Below are positions 16,701 to 26,546 of a stretch of DNA of 64,000 nucleotides, piece by piece. The DNA lies in NCBI RefSeq assembly GCF_013386165.1, contig NZ_JACAOS010000016.1, positions 248,001-312,000 of the forward strand. Direction: 5' to 3'. Numbering within the stretch: the stretch's first letter is position 1; every line of letters starts with the position of its first letter. A model generated the notes under the pieces. The model was not told the origin of the DNA and ran no database searches. It was given only the letters and a program-made list of their open reading frames with translations. The translations under genes were made by a program, and so were the position numbers. The stretch comes from Pseudomonas gingeri. GTDB taxonomy: Bacteria > Pseudomonadota > Gammaproteobacteria > Pseudomonadales > Pseudomonadaceae.

Positions 16701-17619
16701 CCACGCCAGTGCCCTCGAAAATATCCTGGTAACGCCGGCGTCCTTCATTGACCTGCAACTGGCGCCGCCGCATGTTGATCAGCGCCAGCACCGGCAGCAG
16801 CGACAACCCCAGTCCCAGCAGGCACTTGCCGATCAGGGCCGGGAGCAGGTCTTCGATCACCTTGCGCGGATCGAACAGGCCGCGCAGTTGCCAGTCGCTG
16901 TTGGACAGCGGTGCCACCAGCACGCTGTTGGCTTCTTCGTCGGCATTCAGCGGCGTGGGCTTGGGGGCGATGTCATCGTCACGACTGATCACCAGGTGAT
17001 TGTTGCGGTTCTCGATCAGCCAGCTGGCCCCCGGCTCCTGGTTGCCCTGGCGGGTGAGGTCCTGGAACAGCCGAGGCGACAGGCGCAGGACCCAATAGCC
17101 ATTGCTCTCGCCGCTGGCCTGCTGCAACAGCAGGTGAACGGCCGAGCCGTGATCGTCATTGGTGAAGTAGTAGGCCTGTTTGCGGTTGCTGTGCTTGACC
17201 TGTTCGGCGAGGAAGGCGGCGTCATGGCTGTCGGTGGCGCTGTCGCTGATCAGGACACCCTTGTCGTCGAGCAGGGCGATGCTTTGCAGGTCCGGCATCG
17301 ACACGCGTACCCGGTTGACCAGGGCCAGCAGCTCTTCACGGTTGTTGGGTTTGTCGAAGATCGGTAGTAAATTGAGGGCGATCTGCGCATTGAGCGCCAT
17401 GTTCAGGCTGACGCGCTCGGCCATGTCGGCGCTCGAGTCGATACTGTTCTGGCGCTGCAACTGGCGGGTTTGCTGGAACTGATCGATCAGTTGCCAAAAC
17501 AGCAGGACGAGCAGGAACAGGACCAGCGTGGCCAGTATGCCTTTGAGTGTCCCGCGCAGGGGTGGAGCCGATACGGGATTGGCTGCGCGCGCGGGCGATG
17601 GCGGATTGGCTTTGGTCAA
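13768..17619 (-). CDS. morA: Membrane-bound PAS-GGDEF-EAL motility regulator MorA
   Basis: 1283-residue c-di-GMP enzyme. An N-terminal membrane helix (about residues 28-48), a periplasmic sensor segment of about 200 residues and a second helix near 265-285 are followed by several PAS/PAC domains (about 285-810), a GGDEF domain with intact GGDEF at 927-931 and an EAL domain with intact EALLRW from 1059. Both the synthase and the phosphodiesterase signatures are complete, so either activity is possible. It matches MorA of P. putida and P. aeruginosa (PA4601), which controls flagellar development, motility and biofilm, and sits next to glyA as there. MapZ, a c-di-GMP receptor, is encoded in the same window. 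The PAS ligand is unknown. Confidence 0.92.
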   Translation of the reverse strand: MTKANPPSPARAANPVSAPPLRGTLKGILATLVLFLLVLLFWQLIDQFQQTRQLQRQNSIDSSADMAERVSLNMALNAQIALNLLPIFDKPNNREELLALVNRVRVSMPDLQSIALLDDKGVLISDSATDSHDAAFLAEQVKHSNRKQAYYFTNDDHGSAVHLLLQQASGESNGYWVLRLSPRLFQDLTRQGNQEPGASWLIENRNNHLVISRDDDIAPKPTPLNADEEANSVLVAPLSNSDWQLRGLFDPRKVIEDLLPALIGKCLLGLGLSLLPVLALINMRRRQLQVNEGRRRYQDIFEGTGVALCVLDLSGLPGFLEQHRLLDSESLKHWIAHDPEHRRLLMQELRVTEVNLVALRLLNVDSRESAWSCLIDGCPSNAAGIGYPLVEALLNHQSQLELEIKLSDGQGQDQHLWLVMRLPEDPGDYASVILSITDITSRKLIELSLLEREGFWSDVVRTVPDHLYVQDVISQRMIFSNHHLGQTLGYNKTELHQMGEYFWEILLHPEDAEHYHRLRQQQRHAGYSQLLQCQLRFRHRNEQWRHFEIREQALARDKYDQVTRIIGVAKDVTDQIEASESLRDSEKRYRMLAESISDVIFSTDGQLSLNYVSPSVLAVLGYEVDWVFQNGWQSTIANPQQLNGIYQLMERVSKALDKPEELAELREQVQTQMFLFDCLKADGRKIPIELRLVLVWDEHGAFEGILGVGRDISQQRRAEKDLRMAATVFEHSTSAILITDPAGYIVQANEAFSRVSGYAVADVLDQLPNLLTVDDQQEAHLRYVLKQLEQHNTWEGEVWLKRRNGEHYPAWVGITAVLDDEGDLASYVCFFTDISERKASEQRIHRLAYYDALTHLPNRTLFQDRLHTALQQAERQKSWVVLMFLDLDRFKPINDSLGHAAGDRMLKEMATRLLACVADDDTVARMGGDEFTLLLQPRVTREMALNRAINVAEQILTSLVTPFVLEGREFFVTASIGIALSPQDGSELSQLMKNADTAMYHAKERGKNNFQFYQADMNASALERLELESDLRHALEQNEFVLYYQPQFSGDGKRLTGAEALLRWRHPRRGLVPPGDFIPVLEELGLVVDVGDWVLAEACRQLKAWHLAKVRVPKVSVNISARQFSDGQLGTRIATILRETGVSPACLELELTESILMREVSEAMLILAGLKNLGLSIAVDDFGTGYSSLNYLKQFPIDVLKIDRTFVDGLPSGEQDAQIARAIIAMAHSLNLAVIAEGVETHEQLDFLREHGCDEVQGYLFGRPMAPNRFEAQFSNDALFMFD

Positions 17620-17913
17620 ACTGTGATCCTGCGGTTGGGCTGGATTGGCGCGACATGCACTATAAGCCGGACGCCCGAAGGGCGGCTAGCATGCCTTGAG
17701 TTGTGGCAAAGTGCCAGTCCTGTTCGACCGAGCGGTTTGCCCTGTCTGCCGCATTCAGGTAGTTTTACCGGTTACGCGCCAGCAATTCACGCTCCCTACT
17801 AAAGGGTATCGACCGGTGCGGCCATGGATTGAACTCTTGGCTGGCACACGGGGCCTGTTCACTGCGGGTACCGCTCGCGCCTTTATTCATCCGTCACTGA
17901 CGCTAGGTTCTCC

Positions 17914-19578
<1,665 letters not shown>

Positions 19579-19593
19579 TCGGGTCGGTGGTTG

Positions 19594-19625
19594 AAAAACG
19601 GAGCCCCGAGGGCTCCGTTTTTTTT
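19594..19625. terminator. Bidirectional intrinsic terminator
   Basis: ACGGAGCC-CCGAG-GGCTCCGT stem with A5 before and T8 after, placed between the convergent ettA and GreA/B-like genes, so it can end transcription from both sides. Confidence 0.88.
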
Positions 19626-19642
19626 GAGCCCGGTAGGTCGCG

Positions 19643-20137
19643 CTAGGCCGGTTTTATACGCACGATCTCGATCACTTGATCCCCCGCCGGTCGTTTCCAC
19701 AGCACTTCATCGCCCAGGCGTGCACCCAGCAATGCCCGGCCCAGGGGCGAGCCCCAATTGACCAGACCCTGGGCGGCATCCGCCTCGTCCTCGCCGACCA
19801 GCTGCACCTGCTGCTCTTCATCCTGTTCGTTGGCGAAGACCACGCGACTGCCGATCTGCACCACCTCGGTGGATGTCGCCGGAGCGGCGAGCTGGGCGCT
19901 GGAGAGGCGTTGATTGAAGTAACGCAGGTCACGCTCGATATCGGCCTGGCGTTGTTTGTCGGCGGCGTCACCCAAGGCGCTTTGCTGGCTGTATTCGGCT
20001 TGCAGCGCCGCGACACGGCCGTGCAATTGCGCCAGCCCCTGTGGGGTGACGTAGTTGGGCTGGGTACTGACCTGGCGCTCCACCGGCTGCTCGGCCTGGG
20101 CGGCGGCGTTGTCCTCATTGACGAAGGCGCGGCTCAT
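19643..20137 (-). CDS. GreA/GreB-family protein with an atypical tip
   Basis: 164-residue protein with the two-domain plan of transcript-cleavage factors: an N-terminal coiled coil (about residues 30-85) and a C-terminal FKBP-like domain (about 92-163, containing GSPLGRALLGARLGDEV). GreA/GreB act in the RNA polymerase secondary channel through acidic residues in a GD-x-x-EN-x-E/D-Y tip. Here the tip reads GDAADKQRQ (56-64): one aspartate is kept (D57), the glutamate is replaced by D60, and the N-x-E/D-Y part is missing. The acidic stretch at 104-120 in the C-terminal domain is also unusual. It may be a non-cleaving modulator of RNA polymerase rather than true GreB; that is inference. Confidence 0.8.
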   Translation of the reverse strand: MSRAFVNEDNAAAQAEQPVERQVSTQPNYVTPQGLAQLHGRVAALQAEYSQQSALGDAADKQRQADIERDLRYFNQRLSSAQLAAPATSTEVVQIGSRVVFANEQDEEQQVQLVGEDEADAAQGLVNWGSPLGRALLGARLGDEVLWKRPAGDQVIEIVRIKPA

Positions 20138-20417
20138 GCTTGTCTCCCGTGCATGGGTATCCGGCCATGCTCGCAGGGTTTGGGCTGCCCGGTATATCCG
20201 TAAGCGACCTGTGGTGGTGGGGCTTGCGCGCTACCGATGGTTCAAGGCGCGAGGATTGTGTGGTGATGAGTGGTTTATGAGACCGGGTGGTAAATTTTTC
20301 GGCGGCGTTTCGTTCTTTTCGTTGTAGGGTAATGCGACGCCGAGCGCTCTGCGCCGCGTGTTTCAGCCCCATGCAAGCGCGTGGGGGCAATTGCAGTCAA
20401 AAAAGCGAGTGTTGTGT
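20138..20417. other. 280 bp intergenic region, nothing recognised
   Basis: Divergent region between the GreA/B-like gene and the small lipoprotein candidate. No REP, terminator or consensus promoter was found; it contains T-rich stretches around 20290-20330 that could be promoter DNA. Confidence 0.5.
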
Positions 20418-20768
20418 ATGAGTTGTTTCAAAACCCATGGCGTGGGTGTCGGCTTGACCTTGTCCGCCTGTATCGCCGTGGGTGAGCCATTGCCTGAGAG
20501 CTCCCTGTTGGGTCGTTATGGGGTGACGCCTGAGCAGTTGCCAGCGGCGGCGGACGCACCCAAGGCGGAGCAAACGCCTCCCAGCCTGTTTCAGCTCAAG
20601 CCCGAGGCGCCTCTGGTCAGCCTGCGCTTCAGCGAACAGGTACCGCCGGAAAGCGTGGGGAATATCACGATCGACAATATGGCCAGGCGTGACCACGAGC
20701 GTTGCCTGCGTTTGCAGGGCGAGTTGCTGAAGCGCGAAGCCGCGTGGCCGAACGCGAAGTGCGAATAG
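20418..20768 (+). CDS. Small putative lipoprotein of unknown function
   Basis: 116 residues. The N-terminus MSCFKTHGVGVGLTLSAC contains L15-S16-A17-C18, which fits a lipobox, although the hydrophobic stretch is short and only one lysine precedes it, so export is uncertain. The rest is proline-rich and hydrophilic, with cysteines near the C-terminus (RCLRLQ and AKCE). No family recognised. It stands alone between the GreA/B-like gene and a convergent REPIN. An alternative in-frame upstream start at 20358 would bury the putative signal and is less likely. Confidence 0.6.
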   Translation: MSCFKTHGVGVGLTLSACIAVGEPLPESSLLGRYGVTPEQLPAAADAPKAEQTPPSLFQLKPEAPLVSLRFSEQVPPESVGNITIDNMARRDHERCLRLQGELLKREAAWPNAKCE

Positions 20769-20794
20769 CACCGATGACCGCCTTGCAACACGGT

Positions 20795-20886
20795 CCCCTG
20801 TAGGAGCGAGCTTGCTCGCGATGGCATCCGCAAGGGCAGCGCAAGGCTCAGGGGCCTCATCGCGAGCAAGCTCGCTCCTACAGGGG
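20795..20886. repeat. REPIN between convergent genes
   Basis: CCCCTGTAGGAGCGAGCTTG is mirrored at the right by the inverse ending CTCGCTCCTACAGGGG; arms are fully complementary over about 26 bases. It lies between the small lipoprotein gene and the convergent Lnb_N gene. Confidence 0.9.
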
Positions 20887-20894
20887 GCGGTGGC

Positions 20895-22748
20895 TCAATA
20901 GTGGTACCACTTCACTTCCAGCATCACCTCATTTTCCGGCGTTGCCAGCTTGCTGAATTCGCGTTGCGCGCTCAAGCGCAGGCCCAGGTTGCGCGACAGT
21001 TCCCATTGCTGGTTGAGGCTCAGGCTGCGGCGTACCTCACCGTTGGTGAAGTAATCGCCCTTGGCCTCCAGGCTCAGGTTGCCCAGCGGGTTTTTCCACA
21101 ACAGACCGGTGTCGAACCCCGCCGCCGGCGAGACAACCGCCGCGAAGTCGGCATTGTGCTCGACCCGCAGCGTGCCCAGGGCAAACCCCAGCATGTCGTC
21201 GCCCAGTTGCCAGGTGCCGCCCGCGCCGCCGTTGATATGGCTGACCAGGGTCTGGTCGTCGTGCCGGCCCGGCACTCGCTCCAGGCCGCCGCTGACTTGC
21301 CACGACCACGGCTGCAACAGGGCATTACGCGGTGTCAGCGAGCGGATGGTCGCCAGGTCCAGTTGCTGCAACTGCCAGTGATTACCTTCGTACTGGCGCA
21401 GTTTCATTTGCAGGATTTCGATCTGCGCGCCCAGGGGAAAACCCTCGGCGTTGTCGTTGAGGTCGTGATAGGCCATGCGTAAGCCGTACTCGCCAAATGT
21501 CCGGCTGCCTCGGGTACCGATCCCTGCTTGCCAGGTGCGCGATTCATGGCCGTTTTCCGGCAGGCCCGGACGTTCGACCTGAAGGTCCGGCGGCGGGTTC
21601 TGGTTGATCGCCCGCAGCAGTTCGAAGCTGCGCTGGGCTTGCACCGGATCACGCTCCTGGCCATTGGCCCGGTAACGCTCGAGCCGATAGGCGGCGTCGA
21701 TGACCAGCGCCTGGCGATCCTTGGCCAGTTGTTTGAAACCCGTCGATTGCAACTGCTGTGCATCGGTACTGACTTTCAGCACCCATTTCTGTTCCTCGGG
21801 ATTCAGCGGTTTGGCCCGCTCCAGCAGTTCGCGCTCGCGGGACGGCCGGTAGTCGATTTTTTCCACCAGCCCGGCGTCCTTGACGGCCTTGACGGTGTCG
21901 GTGGGAATGGCGGTCAGCGGAAATTGTTCGGTCAGGCGCAGGCTTGGACGTGCCACCTGCAACAGCTCCAGCAGGCGGTAGGAGCAGTTTTCATCGAAGA
22001 AAAAGTAGTCGAACTGGATCTGCTTCAACTCCCAGACGTGCTCAACCATGCGCTGGGTTTCTTCCGGTGTCAGGTTCAGCCGGTATTCCCACAGGTCGCG
22101 GTTTTCCAGGCTGCGGTATTCGGCCAGCTTCTGCTGGTAGGGCACCAGGGCGAACAACCCCGGGTAGCCGCCCGCCAGGCCTTTCCAGGCATAGAGGATG
22201 CTGTTGTCGGAACCTTCGATATAGGCGCCGAAGTTGATCGCGTAACTGAGCAGGGCGGTCTGGTCGCGCTGCGCGTCGGCCTGGTCGATGCGCAGCAAGG
22301 TGTGGCCGAACATCGACGAGGGGCTGTTCAGGTAGGCCGCCGGGAAGATCATCACCGTGCTGTTGGGCGCGACGTCCTTGAACCACTGCTTGAACTCCGT
22401 GCAATCGGGGGCGGGCAGGTCTGTCAGTTGCAGCTGCGCCTTGAGCCAGCGCGTGCGGGCCGGGTAGACGCACTGGGCGTGCTGGTTGCCGAGGCTGGCC
22501 GGGGCGTAGAGGGCATCGAGGGTGGCCTGCAGTTCCGCGTCAGGATGATGAGCGCCGTCGGCGGCGAGGAAATACTTTTTGTCGCTGACAAAACTGCGCC
22601 AGCCGCCGAGCTTGGCCGATTCGTAATGGCCGAGGGAAATCCAGAACGGATCCTGGGCCAACTGCTGCAAACGCTGGGTGTCGAGGTGCGGTGCGGCGTA
22701 CAGCGGGGCGCAGGCACAGAGCGCCAGGTAGGCAAGGCGTTTGAGCAT
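20895..22748 (-). CDS. Lnb N-terminal (DUF4105) periplasmic domain protein
   Basis: 617 residues from the ATG at 22748; the TTG three codons earlier is rejected. A signal peptide (MLKRLAYLALCACAPLYA) precedes a domain matching DUF4105/Lnb_N, seen from the blocks YLNSPSSMFGHTLLRID, AINFGAYIEG and FFFDENCSYRLLELL (about residues 135-270). These carry the conserved histidine and cysteine of that papain-like fold. The C-terminal half (about 400-617) alternates short polar and hydrophobic stretches and may be a beta-rich or barrel-like region ending in WYHY. In Lnb the homologous domain serves lipoprotein N-terminal remodelling in Gram-positives; whether this Gram-negative version acts on lipids is unknown. 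It is preceded on the same strand by a DUF3015 gene, 76 bp away. Confidence 0.8.
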   Translation of the reverse strand: MLKRLAYLALCACAPLYAAPHLDTQRLQQLAQDPFWISLGHYESAKLGGWRSFVSDKKYFLAADGAHHPDAELQATLDALYAPASLGNQHAQCVYPARTRWLKAQLQLTDLPAPDCTEFKQWFKDVAPNSTVMIFPAAYLNSPSSMFGHTLLRIDQADAQRDQTALLSYAINFGAYIEGSDNSILYAWKGLAGGYPGLFALVPYQQKLAEYRSLENRDLWEYRLNLTPEETQRMVEHVWELKQIQFDYFFFDENCSYRLLELLQVARPSLRLTEQFPLTAIPTDTVKAVKDAGLVEKIDYRPSRERELLERAKPLNPEEQKWVLKVSTDAQQLQSTGFKQLAKDRQALVIDAAYRLERYRANGQERDPVQAQRSFELLRAINQNPPPDLQVERPGLPENGHESRTWQAGIGTRGSRTFGEYGLRMAYHDLNDNAEGFPLGAQIEILQMKLRQYEGNHWQLQQLDLATIRSLTPRNALLQPWSWQVSGGLERVPGRHDDQTLVSHINGGAGGTWQLGDDMLGFALGTLRVEHNADFAAVVSPAAGFDTGLLWKNPLGNLSLEAKGDYFTNGEVRRSLSLNQQWELSRNLGLRLSAQREFSKLATPENEVMLEVKWYHY

Positions 22749-22824
22749 GGTGGGCAACTGTTGTCAGACGAAAAAGAGGCAGCGTACACAAGGCCCGCCC
22801 CCGAAAGGAGCGGGCGGGTCGGGC

Positions 22825-23313
22825 TCAAGCCTGGGTCGCGTACTTGGCCAGGCGCGGATCGCTTTTCAGGACCGCAAGGGTGTTGGTATGCACATCGTCG
22901 GCGGTCACGTCAGCTTTGCTGAAGATCTGCTGGAAGTGCTCGTGGGTGACGGCGGCGAAATGCTCGCGGTCTTCCGGGGCCACGCCGAGGACGACGGCGT
23001 AGGTGGTCAGGGCTTCGCCCTGGCCCTTGGCCATGTCTTCGGAGAGTTCGTTCATCATGCCGTTCATGGCGATCCAGGAGCGGCCGCCATAGGTCAGTGA
23101 GTCACGGGTCGAGCAGCCATTGGTACCCGAAGTCATACCGAAGGTGGCGTTGCCGGAGGTGCCGTTGGTGGTGGAGGCCAGAATGTGGGCGGGAGTGCCG
23201 CGCTGGCCCTTGAACAGCATGTTACCCCAGCCGCAATCCGGCCCGCCTGGCGCCTGGGCCATGGCGTGGAGGGAGACAACCGTGAAGAGAGTACCCAGAA
23301 GAATCCGTTTCAT
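22825..23313 (-). CDS. DUF3015 family exported protein
   Basis: 162 residues with a clear signal peptide (MKRILLGTLFTVVSLHAMA). The mature protein has the DUF3015 hallmarks: PDCGWGNMLFKGQ near the N-terminus, a glycine/threonine-rich segment with the second cysteine (NGCSTRDS) and an acidic helical C-terminus. The two cysteines C27 and C71 could pair in the periplasm. It is the first gene of a two-gene run with the Lnb_N protein. The function of the family is not known; the recurring adjacency suggests a shared envelope process. Confidence 0.85.
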   Translation of the reverse strand: MKRILLGTLFTVVSLHAMAQAPGGPDCGWGNMLFKGQRGTPAHILASTTNGTSGNATFGMTSGTNGCSTRDSLTYGGRSWIAMNGMMNELSEDMAKGQGEALTTYAVVLGVAPEDREHFAAVTHEHFQQIFSKADVTADDVHTNTLAVLKSDPRLAKYATQA

Positions 23314-23587
23314 AGCTTTGTTCTCTTTGTGTGCGTGCCAATGACAAGGGGAGCTGGCCTGGTTCAGGGCCAGTAGGCTGGTTATCGGTCCAGCCTCGCA
23401 CGTTGGAGTTTAGGCAGGTTCCAAGGGTTCCATTGTTTTTTACGCAGATGAATAGGCGAGAGGGTTTGTAGTCCCTGTCTGAGGACTTTTGCCACGCGGT
23501 AGCGATTCAGCCATCGCTTGCCTTGCCAGTCAGGCATGGCGAGCGCCAGAATGCTTTCATCTGCCCTGCCTGATGTAAGGAAGCCCG
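23314..23587. other. 274 bp divergent intergenic region
   Basis: Separates the DUF3015 gene from the LonB-like protease gene. It should contain both promoters, but I find no convincing hexamers. The ribosome-binding site for the protease is TAAGGA at 23577-23582. Confidence 0.5.
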
Positions 23588-26026
23588 ATGCCTGATTCTG
23601 TTGCTGCCAGCTTGCGACTAGCGCCCGAAGCGCTGACCCGTCCTTTTTCCGCTGAACAGTTCAGCTTCTCTACCACCAATGATCTGGAGCCTTTTCGCGG
23701 GGTGCTTGGCCAGGAACGCGCCGTTGAAGCCTTGCAATTCGGCGTGGCGATGCCGCGTCCCGGTTACAACGTGTTTGTCATGGGCGAGCCCGGCACCGGG
23801 CGTTTTTCGTTCGTCAAACGTTATCTGAAAGCCGAAGGAAAACGCCTACAAACCCCGTCCGACTGGGTTTATGTCAATAATTTCGACGAACCTCGCGAGC
23901 CGCGGGCGCTGGAGCTGCCATCGGGCGAAGCGGGCGCGTTTATTGCCGATATCAATGGCTTGATCGACAACCTGTTGGCGACCTTTCCTGCGGTATTCGA
24001 GCACCCGTCCTACCAGCAGAAGAAGAGCGCCATCGACCGCGCTTTCAACCAGCGTTACGACCGCGCCCTCGATGTGATCGAGCGCCTGGCGCTGGAAAAG
24101 GAAGTCGCGCTGTATCGCGACAGCACCAATATCGCCTTTACCCCCATGAGCGAAGGCAAGGCCCTGGACGAGGCGGAATTCGCCCAGTTGCCGGAAGCCG
24201 AGCGGGAGCGTTTCCATACCGATATCGCCGACCTGGAGGAGCGCCTCAACGAGGAACTCGCCAGTCTGCCGCAATGGAAGCGCGAGTCGAGCAATCAGCT
24301 GCGCCAGTTGAACGAAGAAACCATCACCCTGGCCCTGCAACCTTTACTGGCACCGCTGTCGGAAAAATATGCGGAGAACGCGGCGGTTTGCGGTTACCTG
24401 CAAGCCGTGCAGGTCTATCTGCTGAAAACCGTGGTCGAGCAGTTGGTCGACGACAGCAAGACCGACGCCGTGGCCCGCAAGCTGCTGGAAGAGCAATACT
24501 GCCCGAGCCTGGTGGTGGGTCAGCCGGTCAATGGCGGTGCGCCGGTGGTGTTCGAGCCGCACCCGACTTATGACAACCTGTTCGGCCGCATCGAATATGG
24601 CACCGACCAGGGCGCGCTGTTCACCACCTATCGGCAGTTGCGCCCCGGTGCCTTGCATCGGGCCAACGGCGGCTTCCTGATTCTCGAAGCCGAGAAAATG
24701 CTCAGCGAGCCCTTTGTCTGGGATGCGCTCAAGCGTGCCCTGCAATCACGCAAGCTGAAGATGGAATCGCCGCTGGGGGAAATGGGTCGCCTGGCCACCG
24801 TGACCCTGACGCCGCAAATGATTCCGTTGCAGGTCAAGGTCATCATCATCGGTGCCCGCCAGTTGTACTACACGCTGCAGGACCTGGACCCGGACTTCCA
24901 GGAGATGTTCCGCGTGCTGGTGGACTTCGACGAAGACATTCCGATGGTCGACGAGAGCCTGGAGCAGTTCGCCCAGTTGCTCAAGACCCGCACCTCGGAA
25001 GAGGGCATGGCGCCGCTGACCGCCGATGCGGTGGCACGCCTGGCGACCTACAGCGCCCGCCTGGCCGAACACCAGGGGCGTTTGTCGGCGCGGATCGGCG
25101 ATCTGTTCCAACTGGTCAGCGAGGCGGATTTCATTCGCCACCTGGCCAACGATGACAAGACCGATGCCGGACACATCGAACGGGCGCTCAAGGCCAAGGC
25201 CACCCGCACCGGACGGGTCTCGGCGCGGATTCTCGACGACATGCTGGCGGGGATCATCCTGATCGACACCGCCGGCGCCGCCGTGGGCAAGTGCAACGGG
25301 CTGACGGTGCTGGAGGTCGGCGATTCGGCTTTCGGTGTGCCGGCGCGGATTTCCGCCACGGTGTATCCGGGCGGCAGCGGCATCGTCGACATCGAGCGCG
25401 AGGTCAACCTCGGCCAACCGATCCACTCCAAGGGTGTGATGATCCTCACCGGTTACCTGGGCAGCCGGTATGCCCAGGAGTTCCCGCTGGCGATTTCCGC
25501 GAGCATCGCCCTGGAGCAATCCTACGGCTATGTCGACGGTGACAGCGCGTCCCTGGGCGAGGCTTGCACGCTGATTTCGGCGTTGTCGAAAACCCCGCTC
25601 AAGCAGTGTTTTGCCATCACCGGCTCGATCAACCAGTTCGGCGAGGTGCAGGCGGTCGGTGGGGTCAACGAGAAGATCGAAGGCTTCTTCCGGCTCTGCG
25701 AGGCCCGTGGCCTGACCGGTGAGCAGGGGGCGATCATTCCCCAGGCCAACGTCGCCACCCTGATGCTCGATGAGCGGGTGTTGCAGGCGGTCCGCGCCGG
25801 GCAGTTCCACGTGTATGCGGTGCGCCAGGCCGATGAGGCGCTGAGCCTGCTGGTGGGCGAACCGGCCGGTGAGCCGGATGCCGATGGCCAGTTCCCGGAA
25901 GGCAGCGTCAATGCGCGGGTGGTGGAGCGCCTGCGGGTGATTGCCGAAATGATCAGCGAGGATGACCTCAAGGAGGCTGAGAAAGAGGCGGCCGAGCAGG
26001 CGCTGGCGGAGGTCAAACCGTCCTGA
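23588..26026 (+). CDS. LonB-like ATP-dependent protease
   Basis: 812-residue AAA+ protease of the Lon group that lacks the N-terminal substrate domain of classical Lon (compare E. coli YcbZ/LonH and archaeal LonB). The nucleotide site near residues 66-74 reads GEPGTGRFS, with arginine in place of the Walker A lysine, which I recall as usual for this subfamily. A long helical insert occupies about 130-310. The C-terminal Lon peptidase domain (about 560-790) has the catalytic dyad S653 (DGDSAS) and K696 (VNEKIEGFF), with the same 43-residue spacing as S679/K722 of E. coli Lon. Cytoplasmic; substrates unknown. It is likely monocistronic. Confidence 0.92.
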   Translation: MPDSVAASLRLAPEALTRPFSAEQFSFSTTNDLEPFRGVLGQERAVEALQFGVAMPRPGYNVFVMGEPGTGRFSFVKRYLKAEGKRLQTPSDWVYVNNFDEPREPRALELPSGEAGAFIADINGLIDNLLATFPAVFEHPSYQQKKSAIDRAFNQRYDRALDVIERLALEKEVALYRDSTNIAFTPMSEGKALDEAEFAQLPEAERERFHTDIADLEERLNEELASLPQWKRESSNQLRQLNEETITLALQPLLAPLSEKYAENAAVCGYLQAVQVYLLKTVVEQLVDDSKTDAVARKLLEEQYCPSLVVGQPVNGGAPVVFEPHPTYDNLFGRIEYGTDQGALFTTYRQLRPGALHRANGGFLILEAEKMLSEPFVWDALKRALQSRKLKMESPLGEMGRLATVTLTPQMIPLQVKVIIIGARQLYYTLQDLDPDFQEMFRVLVDFDEDIPMVDESLEQFAQLLKTRTSEEGMAPLTADAVARLATYSARLAEHQGRLSARIGDLFQLVSEADFIRHLANDDKTDAGHIERALKAKATRTGRVSARILDDMLAGIILIDTAGAAVGKCNGLTVLEVGDSAFGVPARISATVYPGGSGIVDIEREVNLGQPIHSKGVMILTGYLGSRYAQEFPLAISASIALEQSYGYVDGDSASLGEACTLISALSKTPLKQCFAITGSINQFGEVQAVGGVNEKIEGFFRLCEARGLTGEQGAIIPQANVATLMLDERVLQAVRAGQFHVYAVRQADEALSLLVGEPAGEPDADGQFPEGSVNARVVERLRVIAEMISEDDLKEAEKEAAEQALAEVKPS

Positions 26027-26207
26027 GGCTTTAAGGATAACGGGAGTCAAGGCTTTGGCGCATGCCGGCCTGACGCCCGTTGGTCCTGCAAATGCTTGCT
26101 GCCTGTGGTTTTATTCTATTCTCTGGGCAAGGACCTCCACTGTAGTCACTGGACCGATGCAACCTCCCCCCGGAGGCTGAAGACAGGATCTACCGAGGGT
26201 CGCCGCC

Positions 26208-26528
26208 ATGCCGCGCAACCTTTGTCTCACCCGCCAATGCCTGGGTCTCGTGACCCGTATCGAATGCAGTATTCGCCCGATTGCCGGCGATAACGGAATG
26301 TGGACCCTCCTGTTCGCCGCCGGAATGGCCGGTGAACAACCCTCGGCCATCAAGGCCCAGGGTCCGTTCCATGGTCCGGTCGTGGCCGAAACCATCCTTG
26401 AGTCGATTGTCGAAAGCCTGACCTTGCATGGCTATCAGCTGGCCGAGGACCCGCAGATCTGGTGCCTGCATTTGCAGGCCCAGCTACGGGAGATCAACGG
26501 TACGCGCGGTCGCGGCCTGGAGCACTAG
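26208..26528 (+). CDS. Conserved hypothetical protein
   Basis: 106-residue soluble protein without signal peptide. I cannot assign a domain. It has three cysteines in the first 20 residues (NLCLTRQCLG, IECSIR) and an alpha/beta pattern with one helix at about 60-75 (VVAETILESIVESLTLHGYQL). It begins 181 bp after the LonB-like gene and converges with the lipoprotein gene behind it (18 bp between stops). The region upstream (26096-26122) contains TTGCTG and TATTCT with 15-base spacing, a weak promoter candidate. Position next to the protease resembles the arrangement in P. aeruginosa. Confidence 0.65.
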   Translation: MPRNLCLTRQCLGLVTRIECSIRPIAGDNGMWTLLFAAGMAGEQPSAIKAQGPFHGPVVAETILESIVESLTLHGYQLAEDPQIWCLHLQAQLREINGTRGRGLEH

Positions 26529-26546
26529 GCGCCAGCCCCGAGAGGG

